64,000 nt of DNA from Streptococcus suis (GCA_002831545.1 CP025095.1:1302001-1366000); one strand, 5' to 3'; numbered from the stretch's first letter, positions 45,830 through 54,770 are shown. Numbers and translations: made by a program. Notes: a model not told the origin generated them from the sequence alone.

Positions 45830-46070
45830 ACTCGTACCAACCAGTCGTTTTATTAAACAGTTGAAAAAGCTGGATAAATTTACTCAAAAGCAGATTACCA
45901 ACTACCTGTCCAGTCATGTGACTGACAACCCTAGACAATACGGAAAAGCCTTAACTGCCAATCGTTCTGGCCAATGGCGCTACCGTATCGGCAATTACAG
46001 GGTTATCGTCAGCATCGAAGATGACAAAGTGACAGCTACAAGTCTAAAAATGAGAAATGGAAGTATATAA
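45813..46070 (+). CDS. relE: RelE/ParE-family toxin
   Basis: 85 residues: YKLVPTSRFIKQLKKLDKFT, LTANRSGQWRYRIGNYRVIV and SIEDDKVTATSLKMRNGSI. The WRYRIGNYRVI box and positively charged surface match RelE-type ribosome-dependent mRNA interferases; ParE-type gyrase toxins look similar. Overlapping antitoxin gene upstream. Intact. Confidence 0.88.
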   Translation: MKTCYKLVPTSRFIKQLKKLDKFTQKQITNYLSSHVTDNPRQYGKALTANRSGQWRYRIGNYRVIVSIEDDKVTATSLKMRNGSI

Positions 46071-46072
46071 GA

Positions 46073-46100
46073 AAGCCAAAACCTGTGTCCTGGCTTTTGC
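46073..46100 (+). terminator. Weak terminator after relE
   Basis: AAAGCCA and TGGCTTT pair across a 12-base loop with TTTTGC after. It may be leaky. Confidence 0.6.
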
Positions 46101-46103
46101 AGA

Positions 46104-46778
46104 ATGAAAATGATGAAAAAAGAGAAGATTTATATTGTTGAAGATGATGAGATGATCGTCCAACTCTTGAAGCAGCATTTGGGAAAATCTTATCAGGTAG
46201 AAAGTGTGCAGAATTTCCGGGCTGTCAGTCAGGAAGTGGCAGAAATCAAACCAGACTTGGTGCTGATGGACATTAGCCTCCCCTATTATAACGGTTTTTA
46301 CTGGACGACAGAAATCCGTAAAACCATGACCATGCCCATTATCTTTATCTCCTCTAGCGATGATGAGATGAATGCGGTCATGGCTATGAACATGGGTGGC
46401 GATGATTTTGTATCCAAGCCATTTTCACTAGGAATTTTGGATGCCAAAATCGGTGCCTTTCTGCGTCGGGTTAATCAATTCAGCAAAACAACGGACTTGT
46501 CTATCGACCAATTCCAGCTTAGTTTGGACGGGCGATTTTCAAACGAATCGGAACAGGTTCAATTGTCTCCTACGGAAACCAAGATTTTATCAGCTTTACT
46601 AGAACGACAAGGGCAGATTGTCAGCAAGGATGAACTCTTGGAAAAACTCTGGGAAAATGAAGAATTTATCGACCAGAATACCCTCAATGTCAACATGACT
46701 CGTCTGCGAAAGAAGGTGAGTGAAGTGGGATTTGACCGTATTCATACTGTTCGTGGCGTGGGGTACCTGGTCAAATGA
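46104..46778 (+). CDS. BceR-like OmpR-type response regulator
   Basis: 224 residues. Receiver: YIVEDDEMIVQLL, phospho-Asp in LVLMDISLPYYNGF near residue 55, Lys in FVSKPF. Winged helix: LSPTETKILSALLE and NMTRLRKKVSEVGFDRIHTV. No clear ribosome binding site: ATG codons at 46104, 46110 and 46113 are all possible. Four-base overlap with the kinase gene. It likely acts on the TTACA-N4-TGTAA box at 42114. Confidence 0.9.
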   Translation: MKMMKKEKIYIVEDDEMIVQLLKQHLGKSYQVESVQNFRAVSQEVAEIKPDLVLMDISLPYYNGFYWTTEIRKTMTMPIIFISSSDDEMNAVMAMNMGGDDFVSKPFSLGILDAKIGAFLRRVNQFSKTTDLSIDQFQLSLDGRFSNESEQVQLSPTETKILSALLERQGQIVSKDELLEKLWENEEFIDQNTLNVNMTRLRKKVSEVGFDRIHTVRGVGYLVK

Positions 46779-47716
46779 TGGCAAAATTTATCCGAGAATA
46801 CCGTAGTTTTTACTTCGCCTATCTGGTCTTGGCTGCTAGTTTTCTCTTGCTCTTTTTACTTTACAAACTCCCCACCGAATTCCTGCAAAACGCTCTGATA
46901 TTGTCCCTAACCCTCTTAATCCTTCTGACTGCAGGGCTTTTCTGGAAGTTTCGCAACCGCATGAGAGCCTTGGAAGACTACGTCCATGAAGAAGCTCTGC
47001 CCCTGCTGAATAAGCCTATGGACCTTGCCTATCTCAACTTGATTGAAGCTGAGAAAGAGGTGACGCGGGAGCAGCTCTTGGATTATAAGTCGCGGGAAGA
47101 GGACCTGCAAGCCATGGTCAAAATGTGGTCCCACCAGATGAAAGTGCCTCTGGCTGCCCTGTCTTTGATGAGCCAGACAGACAATCTCAACCAGCAGGAT
47201 GTCGATCATCAGCTCTTACGATTGGACAATTATATGGCCAATCTTCTCAACTACCTCAAGCTGACCAACCATGCCAGTGATTTTCGCTTTGAGCAGGTAG
47301 AGGTGAGAGAAGTAGTTGTGGACTTGGTCAAAAAATACCGCAATCAGTTTTTGCAAAAAGACATTTCAGTGACCATCGATGGAAATTGGTTACTGAAAAC
47401 CGACAGAAAGTGGCTCAGTTTTGCCCTATCACAGATCATCGACAACGCCCTCAAGTACAATAAGACTGGTGGTAAGGTAGCCATTGAACTGAATGAGGGA
47501 ATTTCCATTTCCGATACGGGAATTGGCATTCTGGCAGAAGACATTCCACGCCTGTTTGACGAAGGTTTTACAGGTTTTAATGGCCGTGAACATCAAAAAG
47601 CGACAGGATTTGGGCTTTATTTGACAAAGCGTATTTTAAGTCAATTAGAATTAGGCATTAAAGTGGAAAGCCGAGTAGACGTCGGCACCACAGTAACCAT
47701 CACCAAAGTACAGTAG
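46775..47716 (+). CDS. BceS-like intramembrane-sensing histidine kinase
   Basis: 313 residues. Two closely spaced membrane segments (residues 9-30 and 37-57) with almost no extracellular loop are typical of BceS-type kinases that sense through the transporter. H-box MVKMWSHQMKVPLAALSLMS (His near residue 117), N-box ALSQIIDNALKYN, G-boxes SDTGIGI and GFGLYLTKRIL. Forms a module with the BceAB-like transporter. Confidence 0.9.
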   Translation: MMAKFIREYRSFYFAYLVLAASFLLLFLLYKLPTEFLQNALILSLTLLILLTAGLFWKFRNRMRALEDYVHEEALPLLNKPMDLAYLNLIEAEKEVTREQLLDYKSREEDLQAMVKMWSHQMKVPLAALSLMSQTDNLNQQDVDHQLLRLDNYMANLLNYLKLTNHASDFRFEQVEVREVVVDLVKKYRNQFLQKDISVTIDGNWLLKTDRKWLSFALSQIIDNALKYNKTGGKVAIELNEGISISDTGIGILAEDIPRLFDEGFTGFNGREHQKATGFGLYLTKRILSQLELGIKVESRVDVGTTVTITKVQ

Positions 47717-47734
47717 AAGCTGTACTTTTTTCTT
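47705..47734 (+). terminator. Terminator of the Bce-like two-component operon
   Basis: AAAGTACAG and CTGTACTTT pair across a 6-base loop that contains the TAG stop codon; TTTTC follows. Confidence 0.85.
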
Positions 47735-47792
47735 TTGAAAGCGTTTTGATTTTGTGATATACTGAACCTACTAGATAAATCAGGAGGCTACT

Positions 47793-49301
47793 ATGTCACA
47801 CCATCATGTTTTGCAAAACGGATCGGATATTCGTGGAATTGCTATCGCTACAGATGAATATGCTGTCAATCTCACTCCACTGGCCATCAAGGAAGTGGTT
47901 CGCGGACTAATTCATTGGCTGACCCAGAAGCCTGAACTTGCTCAAGCCTATCAAGTAGGACAACTCAAGATTGGTATTGGCCGAGATAGCCGCCTCAGTG
48001 GTCCAGACTTGGTCGCCGCCTTCACAGAAGAAGCAGTGCGTTTGGGCATTCAGTTGATTGACTTCGGCATGGCCACCACACCAGCACTCTTCATGAGCAC
48101 CCAGTACCCGCAGTTCAAGTGCCACGCAGGCGTCATGGTTACTGCCAGTCACCTGCCTTATTACTTTAACGGCATTAAGATTTTTTCGGAAAATGGCGGA
48201 GCAGAGCACGAAGATATCGACTTCATCCTCTCACATAGCGAAGACTTGCCAGCTTCCACCCTTGGAAGTGTGACCACCGCAGACCTGATTATGCCTTACT
48301 CCCAAGACCTCGTAGGCAAAATTCGTACCGCTTGTGGTGGACAAGAAAAACCACTTGCCAATCTCAACATTATCGTTGATGCTGGAAACGGTGCGGGCGG
48401 ATTCTTTGCTGAGAAAGTGTTGGCAGAGCTAGGAGCAGATACCACAGGCTCACAATTCCTAGACCCAGACGGAACCTTCCCGAATCACGTTCCAAATCCT
48501 GATAACAAGGAAGCTATGGAAAGCATTCGTCAGGCAGTCTTGAAGCAAGGGGCAGATCTTGGTATTATCTTTGATACCGATGTTGACCGTGCAGCACTAG
48601 TGACCAAGTCCGGTCAAATCCTCAACCGTAACAACCTGATTGCCGTTCTCAGCCAGATTACCTTGACGGAACATCCAGGTACCAGCATTGTGACCAATTC
48701 CCCAACCACTGAACACCTTAAGATCTTTATAGAAAGCCTGGGAGGCAAACAAATTCGCTATATTTCAGGCTACCGTAATGTCATCAACCGTGCTATTTTA
48801 GCAAACCAAGAGGGAGTTGATTGCCAGTTGGCTATCGAAACCTCAGGACACGCTGCCTTTAAGGAAAATTACTTCCTCGATGACGGAACATATGTAGCGG
48901 CTAAGATTCTCATGCTCTTACCAAAACTGCAAGCGAAAGGCAAGTCCTTGGACGACTTGATTGCCCAGCTTAAACAACCGCTGGAAACCCAAGAAGTGCG
49001 TTTCAAATTAGAAGTGGCAGACTATCGAGCACTGGGTGAACAGGTCATTGCTGAACTCAGAAACACCAGCCTCGAAGGCTTTGCTTTTAACCCAGAAAAC
49101 GAAGAAGGAGTGCGGTTTGACCTGACTGAGCCTTATGGTGACGGCTGGCTCTTGCTCCGTATGAGCCTCCACGAGCCACTCTTGGTCTTGCAGGTGGAGA
49201 ATGACCAAACCGGCTATATTCCTGCTGTTTTGAAAACCTTATCAGCCTTTTTGGACCAGTACCCAGCTGTCAATCAGGAAAAATTGAAAGAATTGATTTA
49301 A
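47793..49301 (+). CDS. Phosphomannomutase/phosphoglucomutase family protein
   Basis: 502 residues of the alpha-D-phosphohexomutase family. Phosphoserine loop VMVTASHLPYYFNGIKIF near residue 117 (active Ser in TASH), metal loop IIFDTDVDRAALV near residue 258, sugar-binding GYRNVINRA and ETSGHAAFKENYFLDDG near residue 350. A start with NGSDIRGIA is typical of the bacterial ManB-like branch. It would interconvert hexose 1- and 6-phosphates for cell-surface sugar synthesis. AGGAGGCTACT before ATG. Confidence 0.9.
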   Translation: MSHHHVLQNGSDIRGIAIATDEYAVNLTPLAIKEVVRGLIHWLTQKPELAQAYQVGQLKIGIGRDSRLSGPDLVAAFTEEAVRLGIQLIDFGMATTPALFMSTQYPQFKCHAGVMVTASHLPYYFNGIKIFSENGGAEHEDIDFILSHSEDLPASTLGSVTTADLIMPYSQDLVGKIRTACGGQEKPLANLNIIVDAGNGAGGFFAEKVLAELGADTTGSQFLDPDGTFPNHVPNPDNKEAMESIRQAVLKQGADLGIIFDTDVDRAALVTKSGQILNRNNLIAVLSQITLTEHPGTSIVTNSPTTEHLKIFIESLGGKQIRYISGYRNVINRAILANQEGVDCQLAIETSGHAAFKENYFLDDGTYVAAKILMLLPKLQAKGKSLDDLIAQLKQPLETQEVRFKLEVADYRALGEQVIAELRNTSLEGFAFNPENEEGVRFDLTEPYGDGWLLLRMSLHEPLLVLQVENDQTGYIPAVLKTLSAFLDQYPAVNQEKLKELI

Positions 49302-49307
49302 TAGAAA

Positions 49308-49343
49308 GAGGAGTAGGCTTTTCGCTTACTCCTTGATTTTTTA
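49308..49343. terminator. Terminator between the phosphomutase and xerS
   Basis: AGGAGTAGGC and GCTTACTCCT pair around TTTTC, followed by TGATTTTTT. Confidence 0.8.
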
Positions 49344-49364
49344 CATAATTTATTTTACGTAACG

Positions 49365-50435
49365 TCACAACTGATCCAGAGCATTTTTTTGCTCATCGTT
49401 GACGATATGGGTATAGAGGTCAGTGACTTGGGTATTGGCGTGACCAAGCTGATGACTGACCAGAACTTGCGACTTGGTGGCGTCGTAGAGGCGAGTTGCC
49501 AAGGTATGACGGAGTTTGTGGGGGGTTACGCGTATCTTGAAGTCCGCAGAATACTTAGCCACCATTTTCTCAATGGAAGAAGCGTCGATGCGATTAGGCA
49601 GACCACGGTACTCAGACAGGAAAAAGGCCGTGTCCGTTTTCTCAGCCTTGTAGCGCTGCTGACGGATGCTCATGTAGGCTTCCAGATAGGGCTTAGCAAA
49701 ACCAGCCACATTGACCGAGTCCCGCTTGCCACCTTTACGCGTTACCTCAATCATCATCATCTTGAGGTTGACATCACGGAGGTCCAGATTGACCGCCTCA
49801 GACAGACGAACTCCAGATGCCAAGAGAAGTGCCAAAATCGCCAAGTCCCGTTCCTTATTTTTTTGGAAGGAGGAGAGGGCACGTTTGGAGAGATTGACCT
49901 GGTATTCCTTGTCCACATAGTCCAAAAACTCCATCGTTTCATCGCCCAAAAAGAGCTTCTGCTTGATATTCTCCGCCCGAGCTGCCAAGGTTTCCTTCTT
50001 CTTCTTAGTAGACACCTTTTTCATGACATTTCGGTAGAAGTAGGGCTCGCCCTGCTCATTTTCCACTTCTTCGGTTAAATACTTGAAGAGACTAGAAAGT
50101 GCCGACAGGGTACGGTTAATGGTGGTCTGCGACACACCATTCTGCGTGGTATTGGCGTTCAGTAAGGGACGCTCCCGCAGATAAAGAATGAAAGCTTCCA
50201 TATCTTTTTTTGTCAAATGTTCCAGAATATCCAAGGGAATGTCAGCAATCCGTTCAACAGCGACCAAATCCGAATCCTGTAACCATTCAAAAAAACGACG
50301 GTATTCTTTCAAGTATTCATATAAGGTGGTAAAACTGTATGGCACAGACAACTTTGACTGATAGTATTCCAAGACATACCAAGGCATGATTTCTTTTAGT
50401 TGATCAATTTTTTCCAATAATAACTCGCGTCTCAT
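49365..50435 (-). CDS. xerS: XerS tyrosine recombinase
   Basis: 356 residues, the canonical XerS length; the longer frame adds 13 codons without support, and CAGGAGAAA precedes the chosen ATG. It is the single Xer recombinase of streptococci and lactococci that resolves chromosome dimers at difSL. Catalytic residues: Arg in [12 protein letters not shown], Lys in [21 protein letters not shown], and His/Tyr in [17 protein letters not shown]. The dif site lies in its upstream region. Confidence 0.97.
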   Translation of the reverse strand: MRRELLLEKIDQLKEIMPWYVLEYYQSKLSVPYSFTTLYEYLKEYRRFFEWLQDSDLVAVERIADIPLDILEHLTKKDMEAFILYLRERPLLNANTTQNGVSQTTINRTLSALSSLFKYLTEEVENEQGEPYFYRNVMKKVSTKKKKETLAARAENIKQKLFLGDETMEFLDYVDKEYQVNLSKRALSSFQKNKERDLAILALLLASGVRLSEAVNLDLRDVNLKMMMIEVTRKGGKRDSVNVAGFAKPYLEAYMSIRQQRYKAEKTDTAFFLSEYRGLPNRIDASSIEKMVAKYSADFKIRVTPHKLRHTLATRLYDATKSQVLVSHQLGHANTQVTDLYTHIVNDEQKNALDQL

Positions 50436-50487
50436 CATTTTCTCCTGATTTTTGCTATATGAGTAGTATAGCATAACCTTATATAAG

Positions 50488-50518
50488 TTTCAAGAAAATT
50501 ATAGTTTTTCGGAAAGAT
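50488..50518 (-). other. difSL: difSL chromosome dimer resolution site
   Basis: On the minus strand the 31 bases begin ATCTTTCCGAAAAACTAT and end AATTTTCTTGAAA, matching the streptococcal/lactococcal difSL pattern, 53 bases upstream of the xerS start as in other streptococci. It marks the replication terminus region. Confidence 0.9.
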
Positions 50519-50582
50519 GTAGGTGGGTATTTCAAATAAAATCAAATATAATATAATACAAACAAATACGAAAGGATGTTTT

Positions 50583-51017
50583 ATGCTAGATTTTGTTCCT
50601 GTTAGTCCAGAGAATTGGCGAGTTCCTTTAGCTGTTTCTCCTGACCAAGCCGAATTTGTTGCGGATAAGGTGACAACTTTGGCACGTGCATTTGCTTATC
50701 GGATGTTTGATAGCCAGGCTTATTTGATTTACCAGCAAGATTGCCCAGTTGGCCTGATTTTATACCATGATTTTCCTGAACGGCAAGCCTATCTCATCTC
50801 TGAATTCTTCATTGATGCCAACTTCCAGCGACAAGGTTTGGGGCGTCAGGCTATGACACAGTTACTGGAAAAATTCTGCTCAGAAAGAAAATTTTCAGCT
50901 GTTCAGCTCTGCATTTTATCCCAAAACACCCCAGCCAAAGCCTTGTATCAATCGCTTGGCTTTGTTGAAACTGGCGAATACGATGAAGATGAAATTATAT
51001 TGCGATTAGAATTCTAA
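50583..51017 (+). CDS. GNAT-family N-acetyltransferase
   Basis: 144 residues from ATG after GAAAGGATGTTTT. GNAT motif A: LISEFFIDANFQRQGLGRQA (acetyl-CoA loop QRQGLGR near residue 88), motif B: CILSQNTPAKALYQSLGFVE then TGEYDEDEIIL. Acetylates an unknown amine, possibly a small molecule or protein N-terminus. Single gene diverging from xerS. Confidence 0.88.
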   Translation: MLDFVPVSPENWRVPLAVSPDQAEFVADKVTTLARAFAYRMFDSQAYLIYQQDCPVGLILYHDFPERQAYLISEFFIDANFQRQGLGRQAMTQLLEKFCSERKFSAVQLCILSQNTPAKALYQSLGFVETGEYDEDEIILRLEF

Positions 51018-51022
51018 AAAAA

Positions 51023-51048
51023 GTTTACACAAAATAAATTATGTAAAC
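51023..51048. terminator. Palindromic terminator-like element between GNAT and satD
   Basis: GTTTACACAAAATAAATTATGTAAAC pairs as GTTTACA/TGTAAAC with an AT-rich centre, between convergent genes. Related AT-rich palindromes occur at 34259 and 49342. Confidence 0.55.
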
Positions 51049-51052
51049 AAAA

Positions 51053-51718
51053 TTAGCTTCTTTGACTGAGCTGGAGAATCAAATTCATTGCAGTTTGACG
51101 ATTACGCAGATAGAGTTTGATTCCGCTGGATTTCAAACGTTTGGTAAAGGCGCTTTGACTGAGTTTCATTTTCTCAGCAATTGGCTTTTGTGTGAAATCT
51201 TCTTGATAGATTTTTTTGGAGATTAAGGTCTCAAACAGATCCGTTTGCGAACGATTCCAGGCAGCTTTGATGAAATCGCTAGAAGTTAGCAAGGGGTTAA
51301 TCACACGATCGATTTGCTTGTATTCGGATGAAAAGGCAATTTTGCTGGTGCCATAGTCATGGTTGTCGTGGATGAAGTCGATAGCTTTGCGTGCTTCCCA
51401 ATAAGCTGGACCATCTGCTCCAATACTTAGCTTGGGATCGATAGCTGTTAGAATCTCACCCAAACCAATTCCAAATCTAATCTCCACCTCATCACGAAAG
51501 GCTAGTTGGATTTGGTCAATTATTAAAAAAATATAAGGGTTAGGCTTGCATAAGGCTTGAAATTCATCTCCCTTTGTAATGGTAAATGGCGATGCGAAGT
51601 CCTGAGCGAAGGAATGATTGATTCTATTCAGCTGCTGTTTTAGCCTTTCTTGAATACTAGAGCGGTTTGAAGTCTGTTTTGAATTGACAATATCTCCTAT
51701 TAATGCGATATAATTCAT
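51053..51718 (-). CDS. SatD-family protein
   Basis: 221 residues, start with GAGGACAAGTT upstream; a 24-codon extension lacks a site. N-terminal domain YIALIGDIVNSKQTSNRSSI, FTITKGDEFQALCKPNPYIF and EVEIRFGIGLGEI resembles nucleotide-cyclase-like or GGDEF-like folds (GDEFQ). The C-terminal part has a helix-turn-helix (IAEKMKLSQSAFTKRLKSSG). The family is named after SatD of S. suis. Function not established; palindromic operators upstream suggest autoregulation. Confidence 0.8.
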   Translation of the reverse strand: MNYIALIGDIVNSKQTSNRSSIQERLKQQLNRINHSFAQDFASPFTITKGDEFQALCKPNPYIFLIIDQIQLAFRDEVEIRFGIGLGEILTAIDPKLSIGADGPAYWEARKAIDFIHDNHDYGTSKIAFSSEYKQIDRVINPLLTSSDFIKAAWNRSQTDLFETLISKKIYQEDFTQKPIAEKMKLSQSAFTKRLKSSGIKLYLRNRQTAMNLILQLSQRS

Positions 51719-51743
51719 AACTTGTCCTCTGATTTCTATTATA

Positions 51744-51817
51744 TTTCCATTATAACGGACAATATAAAGATTGTCCACTAGAAAGGACATTTTAGAATAT
51801 TTCCATTATAATGGAAA
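51744..51817 (-). promoter_or_regulatory. Palindromic operators upstream of satD
   Basis: GGACAAT-N6-ATTGTCC (51757-51776) and an 18-base perfect palindrome TTTCCATTATAATGGAAA (51800-51817), plus a half copy TTTCCATTATAACGG at 51744. They lie 26-100 bases upstream of the satD start and match no regulator I can name. Confidence 0.6.
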
Positions 51818-51895
51818 GTATTGGGGTTCAAAAATCATTTTTCCTGCTTTGCTACTTCTATTTTATAGCGCTGTATCTTACTTCTTCGAATAAAA

Positions 51896-51925
51896 AGTAA
51901 AAAAGAAGAGATTATTTTCTCTTCT
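51896..51925 (-). terminator. ffh terminator
   Basis: On the minus strand AAGAAGAG-AAAATAAT-CTCTTCTT with T-run overlaps the stop codon of ffh. Confidence 0.8.
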
Positions 51926-53486
51926 TTTTGGCTTTCTTGATTTTATTGGCTTGGCGTTTCATGGCTTGTTTCATAGCAAACTCGCCGATTCTACCTTTCA
52001 AACCGCCTCCAAACATTTGGGACATGTCTGGCATACCAGCCCCTCCCATCAGTTGGCTCATATCAGTCATGCCTGCACCGCCCATCATATCTTCCAGAGC
52101 AGACATATCCATACCGTTCATATTTGGCATGTTTTTAGGGAGATTATTTGGGTTGATTCCCATTTGTTTCATCATTTTATTCATGTCGCCTGACATGACA
52201 CCCTGCATCATGGTTTTCGCTTGGTTGAAATCCTTAATAAATTTATTGACTTCGACAAAGCTATTTCCAGAACCGTTAGCAATACGACGACGACGGCTCG
52301 GTGTCAACAAATCAGGGTTTTCTCGTTCGGCTGGTGTCATAGAAGATACGATAGCTCGTTTTCGTGCAATTTCACGCTCGTCAACTTTCAAGTTGGCAAG
52401 TGCTGGATTACCAGCCATACCTGGAATCATCTTCAGCAGGTCTTCCATTGGTCCCATATTCTGAACTTGGTCCAGCTGATCAATGAAATCGTTGAAATCA
52501 AAGGTATTCTCACGCATTTTTTCAGCGAGTTCTAGTGATTTCTTCTCGTCGTACTCTTTGCTTGCCTTCTCAATCAAGGTCAGCATGTCGCCCATGCCCA
52601 AAATACGCGAGGACATACGGTCTGGGTGGAAGGTTTCAATATCTGTGATTTTTTCACCAGTACCGGTAAATTTGATTGGCTGACCAGTAATGTGACGGAC
52701 AGACAAGGCTGCACCACCACGTGTATCGCCGTCAATCTTGGTCAAAATCACACCAGTGATAGCCAGTTGATCATTGAACTCACGCGCAACGTTGGCAGCT
52801 TCCTGACCAATCATGGCATCGACAACCAAGAGGATTTCGTTTGGCTGAGCAAACTCTTTGATTTCTCTCAATTCGTCCATGAGGGCTTGGTCAATCTGCA
52901 AACGACCGGCCGTATCAATCAGAACGTAGTCATTATGATTAGCTTTGGCTTGTTCTAAACCTTGGCGTACAATCTCCAGGGCAGGAACCTGATTGCCTAG
53001 CTCAAATACAGGTACATCAATCTGTTGACCCAGGGTTTTCAACTGGTCAATGGCAGCTGGACGATAAATATCGGCAGCAATCAAGAGAGGACGAGCATTC
53101 TCTTCCTGTTTGAGTTTGTTGGCCAGCTTACCTGTAAAGGTTGTTTTACCCGCACCCTGCAAACCAGCCATCATGATGATAGTTGGAATTTTGGGTGACT
53201 TGATAATGTCAGACGTTTCAGACCCCAATACAGCCGTCAATTCTTCATCAACGATTTTGATGATTTGTTGAGCGGGGTTCAGGGTTTCAATGACTTCGTG
53301 ACCAATGGCACGTTCACGTACTTTTTTGATGAAATCTTTTACAACTGGAAGAGCAACGTCGGCTTCTAGTAAGGCCAGACGGATTTCCTTGGTTGCTTCT
53401 TGGATATCACTCTCAGAAATTTTCCCCTTACGACGTAGGTTTTTAAAAACACTCTGCAAACGTTCTGTTAAGCTTTCAAAAGCCAT
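51912..53486 (-). CDS. ffh: Signal recognition particle protein Ffh (SRP54)
   Basis: 524 residues. NG domain GTPase: G1 GLQGAGKTTFTGKLA near residue 108, G3 DTAGRLQ, G4 TKIDGDTRGGA near residue 248. C-terminal M domain that binds 4.5S RNA and signal peptides shows RRRRIANGSGNSFVEVNKFI and methionine-rich repeats (MPNMNGMDMSALEDMMGGAG then M/G repeats of MTDMSQLMGGAGMPDMSQMF). Directs membrane proteins to FtsY and SecYEG. Twelve bases after ylxM. Confidence 0.98.
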   Translation of the reverse strand: MAFESLTERLQSVFKNLRRKGKISESDIQEATKEIRLALLEADVALPVVKDFIKKVRERAIGHEVIETLNPAQQIIKIVDEELTAVLGSETSDIIKSPKIPTIIMMAGLQGAGKTTFTGKLANKLKQEENARPLLIAADIYRPAAIDQLKTLGQQIDVPVFELGNQVPALEIVRQGLEQAKANHNDYVLIDTAGRLQIDQALMDELREIKEFAQPNEILLVVDAMIGQEAANVAREFNDQLAITGVILTKIDGDTRGGAALSVRHITGQPIKFTGTGEKITDIETFHPDRMSSRILGMGDMLTLIEKASKEYDEKKSLELAEKMRENTFDFNDFIDQLDQVQNMGPMEDLLKMIPGMAGNPALANLKVDEREIARKRAIVSSMTPAERENPDLLTPSRRRRIANGSGNSFVEVNKFIKDFNQAKTMMQGVMSGDMNKMMKQMGINPNNLPKNMPNMNGMDMSALEDMMGGAGMTDMSQLMGGAGMPDMSQMFGGGLKGRIGEFAMKQAMKRQANKIKKAKKKRK

Positions 53487-53498
53487 ATACTTCTCCTC

Positions 53499-53831
53499 TT
53501 ACTCTCTATTATCAATGCTGGTTAAAATGGCGATTTTCTCCTTCAAATAAGCATCTTCTGGATACTTAGTGAGTATTTCATCGAAAATCTGACTACGCAC
53601 CACATAGTCAGAATACATATGCAGCTTCATCTCATAATCTTCCAGTAATTTTTCTGTTCGTTTAATATTGTCATAGACCGCCTGACGGCTAACTTGAAAT
53701 TCTTCAGCAATCTCAGCCAAACTATAATCATCCGCATAATACAGCTCGATATAGTTCATTTGCTTGTCTGTTAGCAAGGCTGCATAGAATTCAAATAAGG
53801 CATTCATTCGGTTGGTTTTTTCAATTTCCAT
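53499..53831 (-). CDS. ylxM: YlxM, SRP-operon regulatory protein
   Basis: 110 residues with a sigma-region-4-like helix-turn-helix: [20 protein letters not shown] then [21 protein letters not shown]. YlxM proteins precede ffh in Firmicutes and in streptococci modulate SRP assembly and GTPase activity. Operon ylxM-ffh, no terminator between. Confidence 0.93.
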   Translation of the reverse strand: MEIEKTNRMNALFEFYAALLTDKQMNYIELYYADDYSLAEIAEEFQVSRQAVYDNIKRTEKLLEDYEMKLHMYSDYVVRSQIFDEILTKYPEDAYLKEKIAILTSIDNRE

Positions 53832-53871
53832 AAACTTTATTATATCAAAAATTCCATATTTTATAAATAAG

Positions 53872-53905
53872 AAAATCCGTCATCACTAGAAAGATTACGG
53901 ATTTT
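53872..53905 (-). terminator. Terminator of the GntR gene
   Basis: AAAATCCGT and ACGGATTTT form a 9-base stem with T-rich flanks on both strands, between the GntR gene and ylxM. Confidence 0.8.
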
Positions 53906-53933
53906 AAAAATGTTTTGCATAATTATTTTTATG

Positions 53934-54632
53934 TTAATTGTTTTCTAAATAGAATTCGAAACGTTCCCCAACATACTGACTATTTACAAATTCAAATGCT
54001 TGACCATCCTCGAGATAAGATACTTGTTTTAGTGCGAGAATAGCCTGGTTTTTAGAAATTTGTAAATATTGAGCCACTTTTTCATTGGCTAAACGCGCAA
54101 AAATGGTTTGTTTGCTCGTTCCAATTCGATAACCATTGTCCATAAGTGTTTTAAAGAAATGGTTGGTAACATCTTCTTTTGGGACATTTTTTATCAAGCG
54201 TTCAGGAATGCTGGCAACCTCATACACGACGGGAACATTATCTGCATAGCGGACCCGCTCCATTCGAATAACATACTCGCCACGGGATAAACCTAACTGT
54301 TCAACTTCTTTTTCATTAGGTTTGGTTCGTGTATAGGACAATAATTTGCTGCTTGGCGTCTTTCCTTGGAGTTGTACTAATTCAGTAAAGGAAGTCGTGC
54401 CTCGCATCTTTTCTTGAACCCGTGTACTGGCGACATAAGTACCGGAACCAATCTTGCGTTGTAGAATACCTTCTTCCACTAAAAGTGTGATTCCTTGACG
54501 GAGCGTCATACGAGAAACACCAAATTCATCTGCTAAATCGCGTTCACTTGGTAAACGTTGACCAATTTTCCAGATTCCGTTATCGATTTGTTCCTTAATT
54601 TTATCGTGAATTGTGATATATGCTGCTTTCAT
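53934..54632 (-). CDS. nagR: GntR/HutC-type regulator, NagR-like
   Basis: 232 residues. Winged helix: IWKIGQRLPSERDLADEFGV then SRMTLRQGITLLVEEGI, followed by a UTRA ligand domain (QEKMRGTTSFTELVQLQGKT, ILALKQVSYLEDGQAFEF). Overall close to streptococcal NagR of the YvoA/DasR type, which senses amino-sugar phosphates and represses nagA/nagB-type genes. The name is by resemblance only. Divergent from guaA. Confidence 0.75.
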   Translation of the reverse strand: MKAAYITIHDKIKEQIDNGIWKIGQRLPSERDLADEFGVSRMTLRQGITLLVEEGILQRKIGSGTYVASTRVQEKMRGTTSFTELVQLQGKTPSSKLLSYTRTKPNEKEVEQLGLSRGEYVIRMERVRYADNVPVVYEVASIPERLIKNVPKEDVTNHFFKTLMDNGYRIGTSKQTIFARLANEKVAQYLQISKNQAILALKQVSYLEDGQAFEFVNSQYVGERFEFYLENN

Positions 54633-54770
54633 TTATCTAGCCTTTCTCTTCTTTCTAGTTTACCAAAAATAAAGGCGTTTGGCTAATTCAGGCCACACTC
54701 TATTGGTAAAATTCTCCTAGGCAAACAATGAAGTCAGATTACCTAAAATAAAGTGAGTAAAAACAATAAA

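Noticed and set aside
49389..50078. 229-codon plus-strand ORF opposite xerS
   Set aside because: Shadow frame of a highly conserved gene; no ribosome binding site and implausible composition.
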